Assembly: GCF_020740795.1 (NCBI RefSeq)
Contig: NC_067312.1
Span: 44,478,405 to 44,542,404 of the forward strand
Reading direction: 5' to 3'
DNA: 64,000 nt
Origin: Apus apus
Taxonomy: Eukaryota; Chordata; Aves; Apodiformes; Apodidae
Shown here: positions 22,926-37,400 of the stretch, piece by piece
Position numbering within the stretch: position 1 is the first letter of the stretch
How the letters are laid out: every line of letters begins with the position of its first letter
The notes under the pieces: generated by a model
The model's database searches: none
What the model was told of the DNA's origin: nothing
The model's input: the letters and a program-made list of their open reading frames with translations, nothing else
Translations under genes and position numbers: made by a program

Positions 22926-25900
22926 CTGGTTCAGTGTTTGCTAAGGCTTTCCATTTCTGTTTTCCTAGCACTTCTTTGATAAATGTGAATAATTTATGCT
23001 TGGGATATTTAAAGAACAGAAACCTAAATCTTCTATTTAGTGAATTCAAGCAGAGCTAGCCTAGGAGGAAATGGCTGCAATGCCTCATTTCCCATTGCCT
23101 CCTCTCTGCTGAAGCGCTCAGGACCTTCACCCAAACCCAATGAGAGTATCCTCTGCAATGGAAGCAGTTATTAGAAGAGTAGCCATAATCATTCATAAAT
23201 TACTGTATTAAAAATGGTTTGCTTAACATCTTAGGGGTCTAGATGTGCTAGAATAGTATTTGGTTCTTCTCAAGTTTTACAACAAAGATGAAAGACATGC
23301 CATATCCTCAAAAAAAGATCAAAACTGCTCCTGGTAGGCTCATGTCATCAATTCCTGCAAGCCTTGCCACTCTTTCGAGCATGAACTCCAAATAATGCTG
23401 TCTGATGCCATCTGGTGAATCCACAGGGGATGAGTAAACAATACCAAACTGATTTCCCTTCATACCAAAGGCACTTGGCTTGCATTCACATTCCCTTAGA
23501 GGTAAATAATTATTAGTCTGATTGCTAACTCAGATTTTAGTAAGAGCAGAATGAAACAAAAGGAAGTGATAAAAGGACCTTCTTTTGCAGCATAGATGCA
23601 GTGGAGATCATGAAGACAAGGTGCAATGATAAAAGCGACAAGATTGGGGCTGCTCTTTTGATGTGATGGTGAATCACAGGCTTTGATTTAAGTAAATAGG
23701 TCTGTATCTGCTCCGCAGATAAGCAGAGGGAGAGAAATGTGGGGGAAAAATCTACTCATTTTTAATAAGGTTCTGCACCCTGAGGTACATATTGTTCTTA
23801 GTTAATTATCACATAGTAAAGAAAAACTAAAACATAAAAAACTTGAAAATTAGGTGCAGTAGATCTAGAAATTTTTAAAATTAAATGAGGGGGAGGGATG
23901 TCATATAGCAGATACCATATATTCAAATTCTTTCCTTTTGTAATTAGACCTCTGTGAACATATATTTTTCAATCTATCAGAATTGTGGAATAATTGTATA
24001 ATGAAAGGGTTTTGGTCATGCAGAGCATATCCATAGATGTCCCATCATGTAACTGGGCAGCTGTAGATTTTTCAGGAGGTAACAGAGCAAAGGTGTTACG
24101 CCACAGTCATGCAAGAAGTAATGGAGCCAGAAGGATGGACAGAAATGAGTTCCTTATACCATACATATTTTCTGGTGAGGTCACATCTGATTTTTATTCA
24201 CTCCATGGCTTAAGACATTAGCGCAAGTGCTCAGGAGTGAGGTTCTCTTCTAGCACCTGCTGCAGACTTCTTGAGTCATTTGGCACATCACTTGGCTCAT
24301 GAGACTCATTTCCTGTCGATACTAATTCCATCTCCCTGACAGACCCACCAATGTTGTCAAGTCTGAGAGCAGTATCCCCAGCATGCCCCACACCTGACTA
24401 GCTGTACCTTCCCAGCAAAGCCAGAACATCCCTGACAGACCACAAACGTGCAGGTGCAAAAGGGCCCTGCACATGTGACAGATCCTATGTATGACATAGC
24501 CCAGCAGTTCCACACCACCAATATTGCACTCAGAGTGTGCGAGAGCACTTCTTCAGGACAGTTGCCCAAAGCAGCAGATGACAGATTGCTGCTTAGCACA
24601 GTAGTGTGTTGTCAGGCATGTCCTCTTGAGGGATTAAAAATACAGCATCTATTGACACAGGAACTGTATAAGTCTTTGTGACACATGTAGAAGGAAGCAA
24701 AAACAATGTTCCTTAAGCTTATTGCCATATCCTGGAGAAAATGTGGAGAAAACAAAAGAAAAAGTTCACAATGCCCTTGTAGGGACCATGAAAACATCTT
24801 GGAGTATTTTGGGGAGAAGAACAGTTGGCATTGTCCTGGAGAGTAAGCCCCAGACAGTGGTATTTCTCCAGCTGTATGAAGGAAAGAACTGTGAAGATGG
24901 GACTTTTTCAGTTAACACAGTGGATAACAGTAATAAGAAGGATGGGGAGGGGTGGAAGGGCATTGGAGGCATGAATAAAGAGTATCTCTTAGAGGAGAGC
25001 AGGGATAACATCCAAGAGGGACCAAAACAAGGTGGATGTTCTGAATCACCCAGGCAACAGATATCAGAGAATTAAAAAAAAAAAAAAAAAAAAAAGCACC
25101 CCTGATCTTCCTTCCACCACCCACCTGAATCTCAGGTGGTGGCAGAGAGAAGTAGTCAAAGACAGGGGTGTTCTCTGGGCTTCCACCAATGAGGGAGATG
25201 GAGGGGATGGAGGAGAGGGGCCAGGGATCAGAATCCCTTGCCCCTACTGCCCCGTGCTGTAGGCAGGGATTTGGCAGCCTGTCCAGACAGGTTCTGCAGA
25301 GAGGAGAGTTGTTCCCTTTCACTCTGCCTTTTTGTTTTTAAACACCAGCTGCATTTCCCAGTGATTAAACTCATGTTTGTTCTCATTAGCAGAAATTAAT
25401 ACAGTATCTTTGCTGTGATACTTTTGGATGCTTCCTTAGCTGTTGATTGTTTGGTTTGCACAATTCCATTGCACAAAACTCTCTTGATTTTCCCAGGTTT
25501 TCTATACATTTAGGTTTACCGGTCGATGTGCTCAGCACCTGAAAAAACTTTTTGCTGTACTTTTTCAAGGCTCTGCTCCATGACTCTCAAAGGCCATCTG
25601 GGAAACAAAAAACCTCTGAGATCAAAAAGCTTTCAGCTAACACACCAGCTAACAGGGACACAACCTTGCATAGCTTTATTTTAAGAAAAATCTGATGTAA
25701 CCTACATTAGCACTCCCTCCTCCCGTCACCATTGTCCCCAGCCAAGTGTTGTCGGCCTTATTTTTATAATGGCTTCTCCAATTAAAAGAGCACATGCATT
25801 AGCTAGGTGTGATTAATTTTAGGCTCTGGACATCACCACGATCTGCTGGCATCATAAGCATAATGTTGCATGTACCTCTGGATTCACATCTGATGATCTA

Positions 25901-26159
25901 TTACGTCATGGTTTACTTTTTAATGTTAGTAAAAGCACTCAATTAATATGAAGTCGATATATTTTCTAACATCCCAGCCCTCATCCCTAATATATTTATG
26001 CAGTTAGGCAGGCTTTCCAGTTAGTTCTTCCAAAAAAGAGAGCAAGCAAAAATCATGCTTCTGCCAGGGCTGTATCAGCGCGGTCTTACCTGACTGTAAA
26101 GCACAGGCAGGCAGTGGGCTGGTGAGTGAAAATAAACCATAGCCAGGCATGGTTGAAAC
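22926..26159. other. Gene-free stretch with possible regulatory DNA
   Basis: No coding exon is supported. The 117-codon frame at 24,722-25,075 ends at an A22 run (25,074-25,095). Its only AATAAA lies about 100 bases upstream of the run, which does not fit a retrocopy tail. The 25,780-25,960 part looks unlike its surroundings and is discussed as a candidate conserved element. Confidence 0.5.
25074..25095 (+). repeat. Poly-A tract (A22)
   Basis: An uninterrupted run of about 22 A follows a purine-rich stretch. I see no target-site duplication or polyadenylation signal at a suitable distance, so I treat it as a simple repeat and not as a retroposon tail. Confidence 0.85.
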
Positions 26160-26400
26160 ACAGACGCAGCCTCTCCTGTCTGCTGTTGCCCACCCGACCT
26201 CCGCCCCTCCCCCCATCCCCACCTGCTCCTCTGCATCCCGCGGGCTCCGGCCGCCAGCGGGAGAGGGGGCACGGCGGGCTGGAGGCTGGGGCAGCGGAGC
26301 AGACGGTGGCGGAGAGGAGAGCTTTCCTCGACCTGTCCTCAGGCTGCAGGCAAAGGGATATGCCCCTTCCCCTGCAGTGAGCTCTGGGAGTTCGGGCTGT
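26160..26400. promoter_or_regulatory. Small GC-rich island without an assigned gene
   Basis: This is a compact GC-rich block with CpG clusters (GCATCCCGCGGGCTCCGGCC, then CGCCAGCGGG, and GGCACGGCGGGCTGG) inside AT-rich DNA. The overlapping frames it supports (up to 162 codons, minus) have no known domain and follow from composition. It may be a distal regulatory CpG island or an alternative or non-coding-RNA promoter. The following 26,400-26,740 is AT-rich, contains octamer-like ATATGCAAG and shows no repeat signature. Confidence 0.4.
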
Positions 26401-29400
26401 ACCTGAAAATTTATGTAAACTGATGCCTGCTTTCAAAGGAAAGAATTTGGGGCAGAATATGCATAGCCATTGACCTGAGGTGCTACGGCAAACTGCTTTT
26501 TCATATGCAAGCAGGCAGGTAAAGCACAGATCTGTCTGCATGCCAATGCCAGTTTGAAGGGGTGAGGATGCCACTCTTATCAGTCTCTTCCTTCCTTTTC
26601 ATTTAGCTAAAAGGTGAGCTCTGATGCTTACTAAACAAGCGATAGCCGCGCCACATTTTTGGCCATCAGATCCCTCATAGCATAGTTGTCTAGTTTAAAA
26701 GCTTCATTAAAATTCAGACTTTCATTTTTACCTGATTATTCCAGCAGCAACCAGTGGGAGATCTAACTAGAGCCAGGCAGGGGGTAATCCCTCTCGCTAC
26801 TAGGGGACACATTTGTGTTTACGTGCTGCCTTTTTGAAAAGTGGCCAAGACCTGAACCAGAAGCACCAAAATTCAGAAAATAACAAATGTAGCAGGAGAT
26901 ACTGTAGAAAAATTCCAGAAGCGCCAACATTCAGACAATGCAGAAGCTCAGCAGATCACTTCTTAAGAGGCTGCCTGGGCAATCCACATGCTGCAAGTGC
27001 AGAAAATCTGATATATCACCGCATCTTGAGCTCTTGCAGAGATTAATTTCTTGGAGGAAAAAAAGGGAATCTTCCTACCCTTCTCCACAGACTGCATACA
27101 CTTCTGCATGGCAGCCAGGTTAACAACAGCACAACCTAGCGTACATCTGTCTTGGAATTGTTTCCTTCTCATTTTGGCTAAAAAGGCAAGGTGTTTAACA
27201 AATGAAAGGGCTTGTCACCAGGCTCACAGAGTATCTCAGTGGAAATTCCAGATTCTGTGTTTAGGGATTGTTTCAAAAAGAAAATGCCCCACCCCAAAAT
27301 CTTAGGCTTTTTAAATGGTAGGAAAAGCTACTTTTGGCAGCATATTTTCCTCATGAAAATGGCTAGGCCAAGAGTAGTATTTTCTTCATGCTGCAGTGCC
27401 TGCATGCACTGCATGCAGGGTTTAACAGTCTAAGCTTCCATGTAAAGACCATCTTCCTCTTCTGAAACTGACAGTAGACTTGTTAAGCACGTAACAAATT
27501 TCAAATACAATTATTTATTAATTAATAATCACATTCATAAGGAAGACAGTTATGGGCTTCTCTGCAAGGGTTAGAGCACTTTTTGGCTGCTTACCACTCA
27601 CTAGCATGTAGTGAGGGCTAAGGAGGCAGGCCATGAGTTGCTCTGTGTTTGCAGTGCACATGTAGGATGGAAGCTAGACATTGTATAAAGTAAATGAAGA
27701 TGGAGTAATGCAGAATGCTTATTTTAAGTAAGAACTTCATCTCTTTTGAGCAAAAAGGATCAGAAATGTTTATAAATAAAGTAGGAGAGCAAATACTTTA
27801 GACTCCACCATGACAAGCTAGCAATAAACAGAGATTCCTGTAATGTTTCTGTTCAAGCAGTAATTGTACATGTATACATGCTGAAGACAACTACATTACA
27901 CAAAATACTTTGTGCATGGAGAAGTAATTCTTAGCATTTTATGGTGCAACATAAATATATTAAGTAATATCATAACGTAATTTATTTCTACAAAACCTGA
28001 TCACACATCATTTCCCCTGACTTATCATTGTGCTGGTTCATACCAAGTCTGCAAAGAAGCAGCAAAGTTCTCAGCTAACATTGGTTTCTGAGCTCAGACT
28101 GCATTTTCCTACTGTAACATCTTACTTGAGAAACGAAAATGTTTCTGAAAACTGGTAGCTTTCTGTAAGGGGTACATTATAAGGCGTTTACTGCTGTCAG
28201 CACCAATTCCATTTATAAGGCTGTAGTACGTGGGAAAAATTTCTGCACAACTAATGATAACAGCTTCTGAAAGATGAAAAATTACTTTGATAAGAAGCCA
28301 CCCAAGCCCTTGCAGAGCAGGATAAAGGCACCCAGTAATGCATAAACAGGACGGTGGGGTCGGCAGGTTGAGACAGGAGAGCTGTTAGAGGAACAGTCTC
28401 ACAGGAGCAGACTTTGACTTTCCAAGAAGCTCCCCAGGCAGCAGCTTTCCTGGGCCCTGAATGTAACATCAGCAGGGCACAGATTTCACATACAACTTCA
28501 CCCTGCGGCCTTGTCTATACAGCCCTGCTCACATCCCTACAGCAGCAGTAGGTCTGGCAAGACCCAGGAAGGTACTGAGAGTTTCAGGCCTCCCTAATTA
28601 ACTCCTTAGTCATCACAGCCCTTGATCTTTCTTGCATGGCCTGTCTTCCTTGTACTAATCCATGAAATCAAGGGAAGTGCTGACAAAAGTGTAATTACTT
28701 GTGCTGTCATTTCATGATATGAAGCATTTGGTGGCAATACTGCCTGAAGGTGTTCCTGTTCCTCTTGCCTGCTCACCACTTGCTCCTGGTGGGGCTGGAG
28801 ACCACTCCAGAAGCCGTTGCTGCAAGCTGCCTGAGGAAAGGCCCCAGCTTGCAGAACCTGCAGAAAACAGACAACACACCTAGGAGAGAGTGTGGTGCAT
28901 GAGAAAGACTGGGAATGAACAGCTGATTTCAGTGGAGACACGCAGGAACAGCACTTTGGATTGTCTCCAAACATTCAGTAATCTCATACAACCAAATGTT
29001 CAGGGAGGTGTCTCCTTCCGGAGGAGCTCACTGTATTTTTTGTGTCAGGTGTTAGCCAGCATGGATAGCAAAGGAAAAAAAAAAAAAAAAAAGCTACAAA
29101 GTGAGATGAGTTTGCATCTGGGTGCACTGAGTGCCTATCTTAGCATCATGCCTAAAGAGTTAACAGTGCTCCCTTCTTTTATTCTGCACTCTTGGGTCTG
29201 ATTGGTATTTTTGTCTTTGAGGTTGAAAGCCAAACTAATTGTTCTTTCTTTTTAATATCATTAAAGCGTTGACATTTTGGCTTTGTGAGATACTTCATTT
29301 AATGAAAAAGGAAAAAGGGGGTTTATTTCTACAAAGGCAAAACCTGATATTACTAAGTTTTGAGAATAGCTGCATTCAGGAAAGTCTTTCTCCAAATGGA

Positions 29401-30956
29401 GGCTGAGTGCACTAACCACAGCGAACTGACCTGCCACCTGTAATTTCATTACTGTGACTGGGCTAAACTGCCTGCGTTTATTGCTGCCTTCAGCAACAGA
29501 GCACATTGCCTTGCAGTACTGAGGTTCTGCAGTCGAGATGTGACAGGCTGTGAGGATTGCTACAATTTTCTCAAGTGCTATAGAAAAGTGGCCAATTGGT
29601 CATTAGCTGATCACCCCACAGTTTAAACAGATCACATGTCACTGAGATCCTGAAAAGATGCTGGTTAGCACTTAGGGCAGCAGTAGTTAGACTAGCTCTT
29701 CCAGAATTACCGTGCATACAGGAAATATGTTTGATTCCCACATGTGCTTGGTTTTCAGACTTAAAGGCTCCATAGCAGGGGGGGAACCAACAACCAAACC
29801 ATAATTCCCCTGAGCTCTGTGGTGAATTATTTTACTGTATGCAATCCTTTTTTGTTTACAGGGCTATATACACACCACTACAGCATTTCTTGTCTTTCCT
29901 GGTGCTTTGAAAGTAAGAGAATAAGATGAATAGCCATCTTGTGTGGTAGGCATATATACATTTGTATGTGACTTTCAGGTCTGTGAATTGTGCTGGACAG
30001 ATCATAATGAAAATTTAACAGCATCTCTTTCAAAGTAGTACTGTGAGAAGCAATTACATGTACTTTGAATACCAGCTGGACAAGTTTCCCACACCATAAA
30101 CCACAGTATTCCATTTTGAACCTGGAGGAGAGAGTTGCATCCTGCCATTTTCACTGGGGCTTCAAATAAAATTACCTTTACTGTGCCCTAGGAAAAAAAA
30201 ACCAAACACACTACTTATCATTTGCAATGCAGGAAACCCCAGCTGAAGTTCGCTGACCTCTGTGATACAAAGGCTGAGACTGAATGATCAATCATCTGTA
30301 ATTCTTGATTTTAAGGATTACAAACAGAAAGAAGGAAGTGAGAAGCTCACTGCAGTATGAGCTTTTCTGCTATCTATGGCACAAGCTCTTGTATATAAGG
30401 GTCTGTGCTTCCTAAACTGCCTCATGAAGGCCTGCAACTATGCTGGTTGTCAGTACTGGGTGTAACTAAACCAGCATGGAGAGTGGTTTAACAACGTGTA
30501 TCAACAAGACCGAGCAATGCAAATCACAGTTCCTGCAACCCCTTCTGAGCTGTTCTTAGAACAAGTAGGAGCAATGTACAGTAAAGGGTGAAAAATCGTG
30601 TCTGTTTTCCCCTTCTCTAGCTTTTACTTCTCCTTAAGTAACTCATATTATGAATAAGTTCTGCTTGGTGGATACCTTTAGTTGTTTTGTGAGTCTGAGA
30701 GCATGTCCTATCTTGATTCTGATTATGAAACTAATACAATAATCATACCTATTCACTGGGTATCTGCATTGCATTCAGTTTTTTGAGAAATCTAGGTCCA
30801 TAAAGGTCAAATGGATGTCTGAGGACAGCAGGGAGGTGGAATTATACAGGCTCATATGTTATAAAAGAGCTGTGAAGGGACAGGATGTGTGGCTGGGCTG
30901 TTGTGACTCTCCTGCCAATCTTCTATTTCATATATTGGTGATAGTAATATATTTAC
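26401..30956. other. Gene-free stretch
   Basis: I see no supportable gene or interspersed repeat. An A18 run lies at 29,075-29,092. The remainder is unique AT-rich sequence with only short, domain-free frames. Confidence 0.55.
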
Positions 30957-31458
<502 letters not shown>

Positions 31459-34400
31459 AAGGAATATACTTGAGATCAATCAGATTCAAATTATTATTAA
31501 GCAGTGCTCCAAAACTACCTTTAAGCCTTCATGCACTGCTTGCTTTAAGTCAGTCACCAGGGCTGGCTGCAGAACACAGGACAATCTTCTTGTATGATTT
31601 CTTTATTTAATTTACTTGGTCTGAAATTTCAAAAAGAATGTTAAATATGTGGACTAAAATCTTACTCTGATTTCTCAGGGTTTTATTTTATGTTTTTGAA
31701 TTGCTATTTGACTTTTTCCTAACTATATTTCTAGCTAGCCATTAGAAGACTGATCTTTGCTGAAGTCACTGTTGTACCTGTTTGTCACAAAGAAACTGGG
31801 AGCTGGCCAAAATTACCAGTAGAGCCCAGAAAAGGACAGAGGTGCAATTGGCAAAACTAAGGAAAAGACTGTGAACCTTTCACACAAAGGCATTGTTTCC
31901 TTCTGTGCAAAACCTTGGTGAATAAGGCTGTCCTTGCAGAGAATTTTGCAAATCCTGCTGAGAAGAGAGAGGGTCACCCAGGAGGAGCAGGCTGTCCTCC
32001 AAACCTGTTGTTTTTGACACAGCTGAAGCAACCTGCTCTGAGACTTCCTCAGCATCAGGTGACCTTGCTCAGCACAGGAGGGGCACATTCCTTTCCAATG
32101 TCTCCTAATAAATCTGGTTGATGCTCAGAGCTCTGGGAGCAGACGAGACCTTGCTATGGAAGTTGTTGGCAAGGCTACTATGCAATGGCTATGACAAGGA
32201 AGGTCTTTCCCTTCCAAAGAGATTAGCAGATGTCATTACAAGGCCCAGAAAGGGTCTCATATAATACTGCTACTATTTGCCTTCTCCATTTCATTGAAAA
32301 CAATATAACTGGGCAAGATGCAGTACAGACACAAGATAAGATACTGATGTCCCCTAATCAGTACATAGATTTAATAGGCTAAAAAATGTAATGAAACAGA
32401 AGTTGGTTATTCATTTTTTTCTATGTGTTAAAGAATTAGATTGCATGCAACTTTAGTGAAAACATGGCAGAAGTGAATATCCAATCCGTTTCACAGAGGT
32501 TAGAGATAACGTGGCTTCTTTTCTCGGTCTACTACATCACCCAGACTCTTTTCTCCAGCTCCACTGGTAATTTGCTGTGCAAATTGTCAATCCAATCCTG
32601 CTGTTTGCATTTGTATTTATAGACTTTGAAAGACCTACCAATTAACATTTGTGAAAGTATCTCTTATTCCTAAAGAAAACAGCACGTTTGGATTTGTTGT
32701 TTTTTGTTGTTGTTTTTTTTTCTTTGCTTCACACAGAGAATCATGAATGTCTCTTTTGATGCTGCTCACTTTTCCCTCATTTCATACTATCTGATAATTT
32801 CATACTACCAGACTTCCTTGACTGTTATGCACAAGAAGATTTCCAAGCTACTAACTCACAGACAAACAAATGAGGTTGGGCTCTGGACCAGGGAAGGGAG
32901 TGCCAGCCAGGGAGACCAGTGCTGTACATCTTGCCTCAAAATGATGAGATTTCATGCAGAAAGAAGGCAAGAGGATCTGCAAGAAGTGTGACAGTGACTG
33001 GAAGGGACTGATATGATACTGATCCTTAAAATCCACTTAAGCTGTCTTTGAACTATTTGTTCAGTTGCAATGTCGAAGGAAAAGTGGGCATGGGAAACAA
33101 GAAATACCATTTTCTTATCCTTTGTTGTAGGTTCATGTACTTTTTTCCATTAAAGGAGTGTACACAATAGAAATTGACTGAGTACATAATCCAAGCAGAC
33201 TGCTAGTGACTCAAAAAGCATTGCTTGAAAATGCCTGCCTGTAGGCGTATCACACAACAAATCCCAGAAGTTGGAAACTCCAGACATGCCCTAACACTGA
33301 AGACAGATATAATAACCAGAAATAACAGGCCTTGAAAGCAACTTCAAAACTCTAGGAAGTCTGGGAGCGTATTTTCTTTATTTTTCCTAATTACAGAATA
33401 TCCCCTATCTTTATCTCAGTGCAAAAAATGTATTTTATAGGTGAGAGATACATAAATAACAGGCCCAGTTGAGTTACTATATTTTTCTAGTGTTTTTCTC
33501 TGATCTTTTTTTCTCTACCTCTTTTTTTTTTTTTTTTTTGTTATTTCTTATTAAAGAAGCTTTCTGCTGGACTTTTCTTTCTCAATCTATTTTCATTCCT
33601 AAAGTCAAAACAAACAAGCAATAATTCTGCAGCAGCTCTGCAACACACCAGCCAGGTAACGGGACTGCTTCATCTGGAAACCACCCTACTTTTTCAGCCA
33701 AAGAGGTTTTCTGCCAAAGAGGTCTTCAGGCAGATCAGTTCCTTGATCTGAACTGCCATGCAGCCTCCCAGATGTTAGTTCTGACACATTAAATGTGTCG
33801 GGGGAAAGCTGCAGAGGGAAGTGGGAACTAGCTCCTTGGGTAACAGACCACTTTAAAAGGGATGGAGAATGTTGAACCAAAGTCAGAGCTAACAGATTTT
33901 ACCTAACAGTTTTGCCAGCCTCAGCACAGGTATAGCAGTTACTGTGTCCCACCTGATGGATGGCAATGTGTTATGTGACCATACCCTGCATCTCTAATGT
34001 AATTTGCCGTGTAGTTGCATTCTACTGTCATCATGAGATGGAAATGTGAGTGACCAACAGATTTTGCTTTCATTCTTTGCTGTCAATCACATCGTATTGT
34101 CCATGAGACTACCAGGAATTTTGGACACCTCCTTTCTTGCTCTGTAAAAGTTCCTTGATTTCTGAAGTGTTACTAACCAAAACCAAGAAATCAGTATAGA
34201 AATTTTTCCCAGACAAATGGTTAATCAAAATGCTTGATTTGTAATCAGGGATTTATTTTTAGTGTCAATTAACAAAAAAAGAGAGTTTCAAAATAAGAAG
34301 TCCTTCAGAATAAGATAAGGAAGTCTTGATAATTTTAAGCACAAAATAAGTATTCAATCACAGTAACTTGGAAATGGTTTTTTTTTTATGTTAACCAATG

Positions 34401-37400
34401 GAAAATTTCTACGCTTACAATAAAAAAAATCCCAACTTGCTCTACAAGAAAGCTTTTGCTTTCTCTTCTTTTATGGTTGGTTTTTGGGGCTTTTTTGTGT
34501 TTGTTGTTTTTGTTTGTTTGTTTTTCTAATTTCTCTATGATCTGGGAGCTCTGCAGAACAGTGAATAAAAATCTTCTAAGTGGGGTGATGTCTTAGACAG
34601 CTAAAAGCTATCTTTTGCAGATAGCTAGACTGCTCAGCATACATATACAGCAAGTGTCAGTCTGCATTTTTTTTCTTTCTGGGGAACAGAGTTACAGATG
34701 TGAATTTTGATATTGTGCACTTACGCTCATTTACATTGTTATGCAAGGCACAGAAAAGCTACAAAATGTTCCAAATTTCTGCACACTTAAATTGATTTTT
34801 TATGTTCTTCTACGTGTCTTGTCAGAGACTATGCTTGGTCCCTTTTCCACCTTATCTTTTATTTGCCTTTATATTGTTCTCTGGAACAGAGAGCTATGTT
34901 CCCAAGGGCATTTTGTTAGTTACAGATTACTCATATCCACTTAGAGGATCCCATTCTTTCCTGTACTGTGTGTCCTTTTATTTAATTTGTTATAGTGAGG
35001 CAATTGGATCCTTTACTTTTGTTCTCCATATGAAATAACACAAACCTAATAGGATCAAACAGTGGAAAGGAAAAACTTACTGTAGGGCAGAAATGTGCCT
35101 GTAACATCATACTGGGGAATCATGACCTGGTTTAGCTTCAGCGACGAGTGGTTATTAGGGCAACTTACTTCAAGAAGCAAGTTACATCAGGTCTTTGCTT
35201 TCTTTTGGAGTGAGAAAGACAAGGGATGCCAGCACTAAAAAAAACATTGGCAGAAAAAAACAACCAAACAAACAAAACACAAACAAACAACCAAGCCAAC
35301 AAGAAAACCAACCAACCAAAAAAACAACAACAAAACAAACAAACAGCAAAAAGAAGGCAGCACACAAGAGGAGGAGTCTGCTTTCACCTTTTACTCACAG
35401 TATATTTCCATTGCTGACTTCTCATTTTGCGTGTTTGTGGTTGTCTCTACTGACAGGAATTTATTGGCTTGTGCATTCACTGAAGATGCTCAGTACAAGA
35501 ACAGAAGTAACTTCAAGATATATTATTTAAAGTTAATATTCCTTTCTTATCAAGGTCCAAACATGCAGTCTACAAGTTTTAGCTGGGTAATTCAGATTAA
35601 GTTACAGCATTGATACAAATCAAATAATCTCACCAGTCTTGTGATCCTTTCCAAGGAAACTGGCATGTGTGGAAAGAAATTGGATTAATGTGCTATGCTG
35701 AATGATAAAAAGGCGAACTCTACACTCACTACATAAAAAAGATAGGTCTGTGAGTATTAACTTTTACAGGCAATTTTGTCAGCAGACAAATCTCTTATAA
35801 TTCCATTTCTTATTTTGTATTTGTCAAGTGTGACATGAAGTTAATGGTCAATAAACACAATTGTGGCAAATAAGAAAAGTTGTAAGGTATTGTAATAGTG
35901 CAGGTAATGAAAATGTAGGGTTTATATAAGAAGGCTGTAAGAATAGTATAAACTTTATAAAGCTCTAAATCCATTACTGTCAAACCCTACATTTGCTTCT
36001 CCTTCATTAACAACAGAACACCATTTTTACCTCTCTGTTCTCATCCTTAACCACACATCAATAGTTTGATATTGACTTGTAGGAAAAACATATACTAAAA
36101 AATAATGCCTGTGATTGGTGATGACTGCATTTAACAATTTTCATTAACTTCAATCTTTTTGAAAACAATTGTGTTTTCAAAAGAAATGAAAAACAATATA
36201 TTGAGTTTTAGTTTCTTCATTGCTCTTCATGTACTACATTATTAATGTTGCCTCAGCGACCTTGTCCCTTGAGGCAGGCACCATTGACACATTTTTTTAT
36301 TATTTTTCTCATTAATAAACATGTTTTGCCTGTTCTACTAGCCCATGAAATCCTTTCACTATGTAGAGAGGATAAGTGACTTTTATCATTCATTTATCTT
36401 TCATTGATTATTGATCCTACGTCTTTCCATGCCAGCTTCCTATGAAAAGACCACTCAAGCGGTTAGAATCTTCACTTGTACCCATGCATGTAACTGAGCT
36501 GTTCTAATAAGAATTATAGGCTCCAAGTTTAGACACTAGTAAGTGAAAACTATTAACACAAAACATTTGATTGAGACATCACTATTTTGTCTAGGAGCAA
36601 AAGCATGTCAGTAATTTGCTAGTGAGTTCTCACTATAAAATAAAAACGCTTACACAGAAACAGAATGAGAGGAATTCCTATAACTTTTGCCATCCTTCCC
36701 AAAATTCTCCCTGTACCTCATCACTTTAACAAACCTTTTAAAAGGCTTTGCAGTGAGATTTAATGGAGCTTGGACTACAGATAAGTCTTTTGTCCATTGG
36801 TTAGACACTGACACTGTGTAGATCTACTAAATCTGTTATTCCAAATGAAGAAGTAAAAAATTAAAAAAAAATTTTTGGTGGTCCTTAGAAGGCTCTTGGT
36901 CACTAGATCAAACAAAAGAGGAAGAAAGACCCTCCTCTCTTTCCTCTTCCTCCTCTCTCATCCATCCATGGACTTCCTCTGCATTACATAATTTAAATGC
37001 TGATGTCTGCACCACCTACTTAGCTCCCTCTCCTTCTGTCTTAGACATACAAACAGACACTTGGTAAATAGAGGGACAGTTTTAAAGTCTTGGAGTGTAT
37101 CCATTACAAAATCGCCATAATGATATAGAAAGTGGTCAGACCAAAAAAAAAAAAACAGGGGGCTAGGAGAGGACATCCTTTTGACTATTATAATTCAGTT
37201 ACATTGCCTCTATAAACGCAAAAGTGAAGGCAGTGCATTTTCTCTGCCTGATGGGGAAGATACAGAAGGAAAAGGTTAAGGTTTTATATGTCTGTGAATC
37301 TGCCCTGAATTTACTGTATAATCTTGCACAAATCACTTTGAGATGTTGTGTATCATGTTGCCAGCTATGATAAAGAGTTGATGGTATTTTTCTAAGCTGC

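Noticed and set aside
24722..25095. 117-codon frame followed by an A22 run, suggestive of a processed retrocopy
   Set aside because: The AATAAA is about 100 bases before the A run instead of 10-30, no flanking duplication is visible, and the frame matches no family I know.
26086..26574. 162-codon minus-strand frame across the small GC island
   Set aside because: There is no domain and no splice or start context, and overlapping frames exist on both strands. It looks like a product of local base composition.
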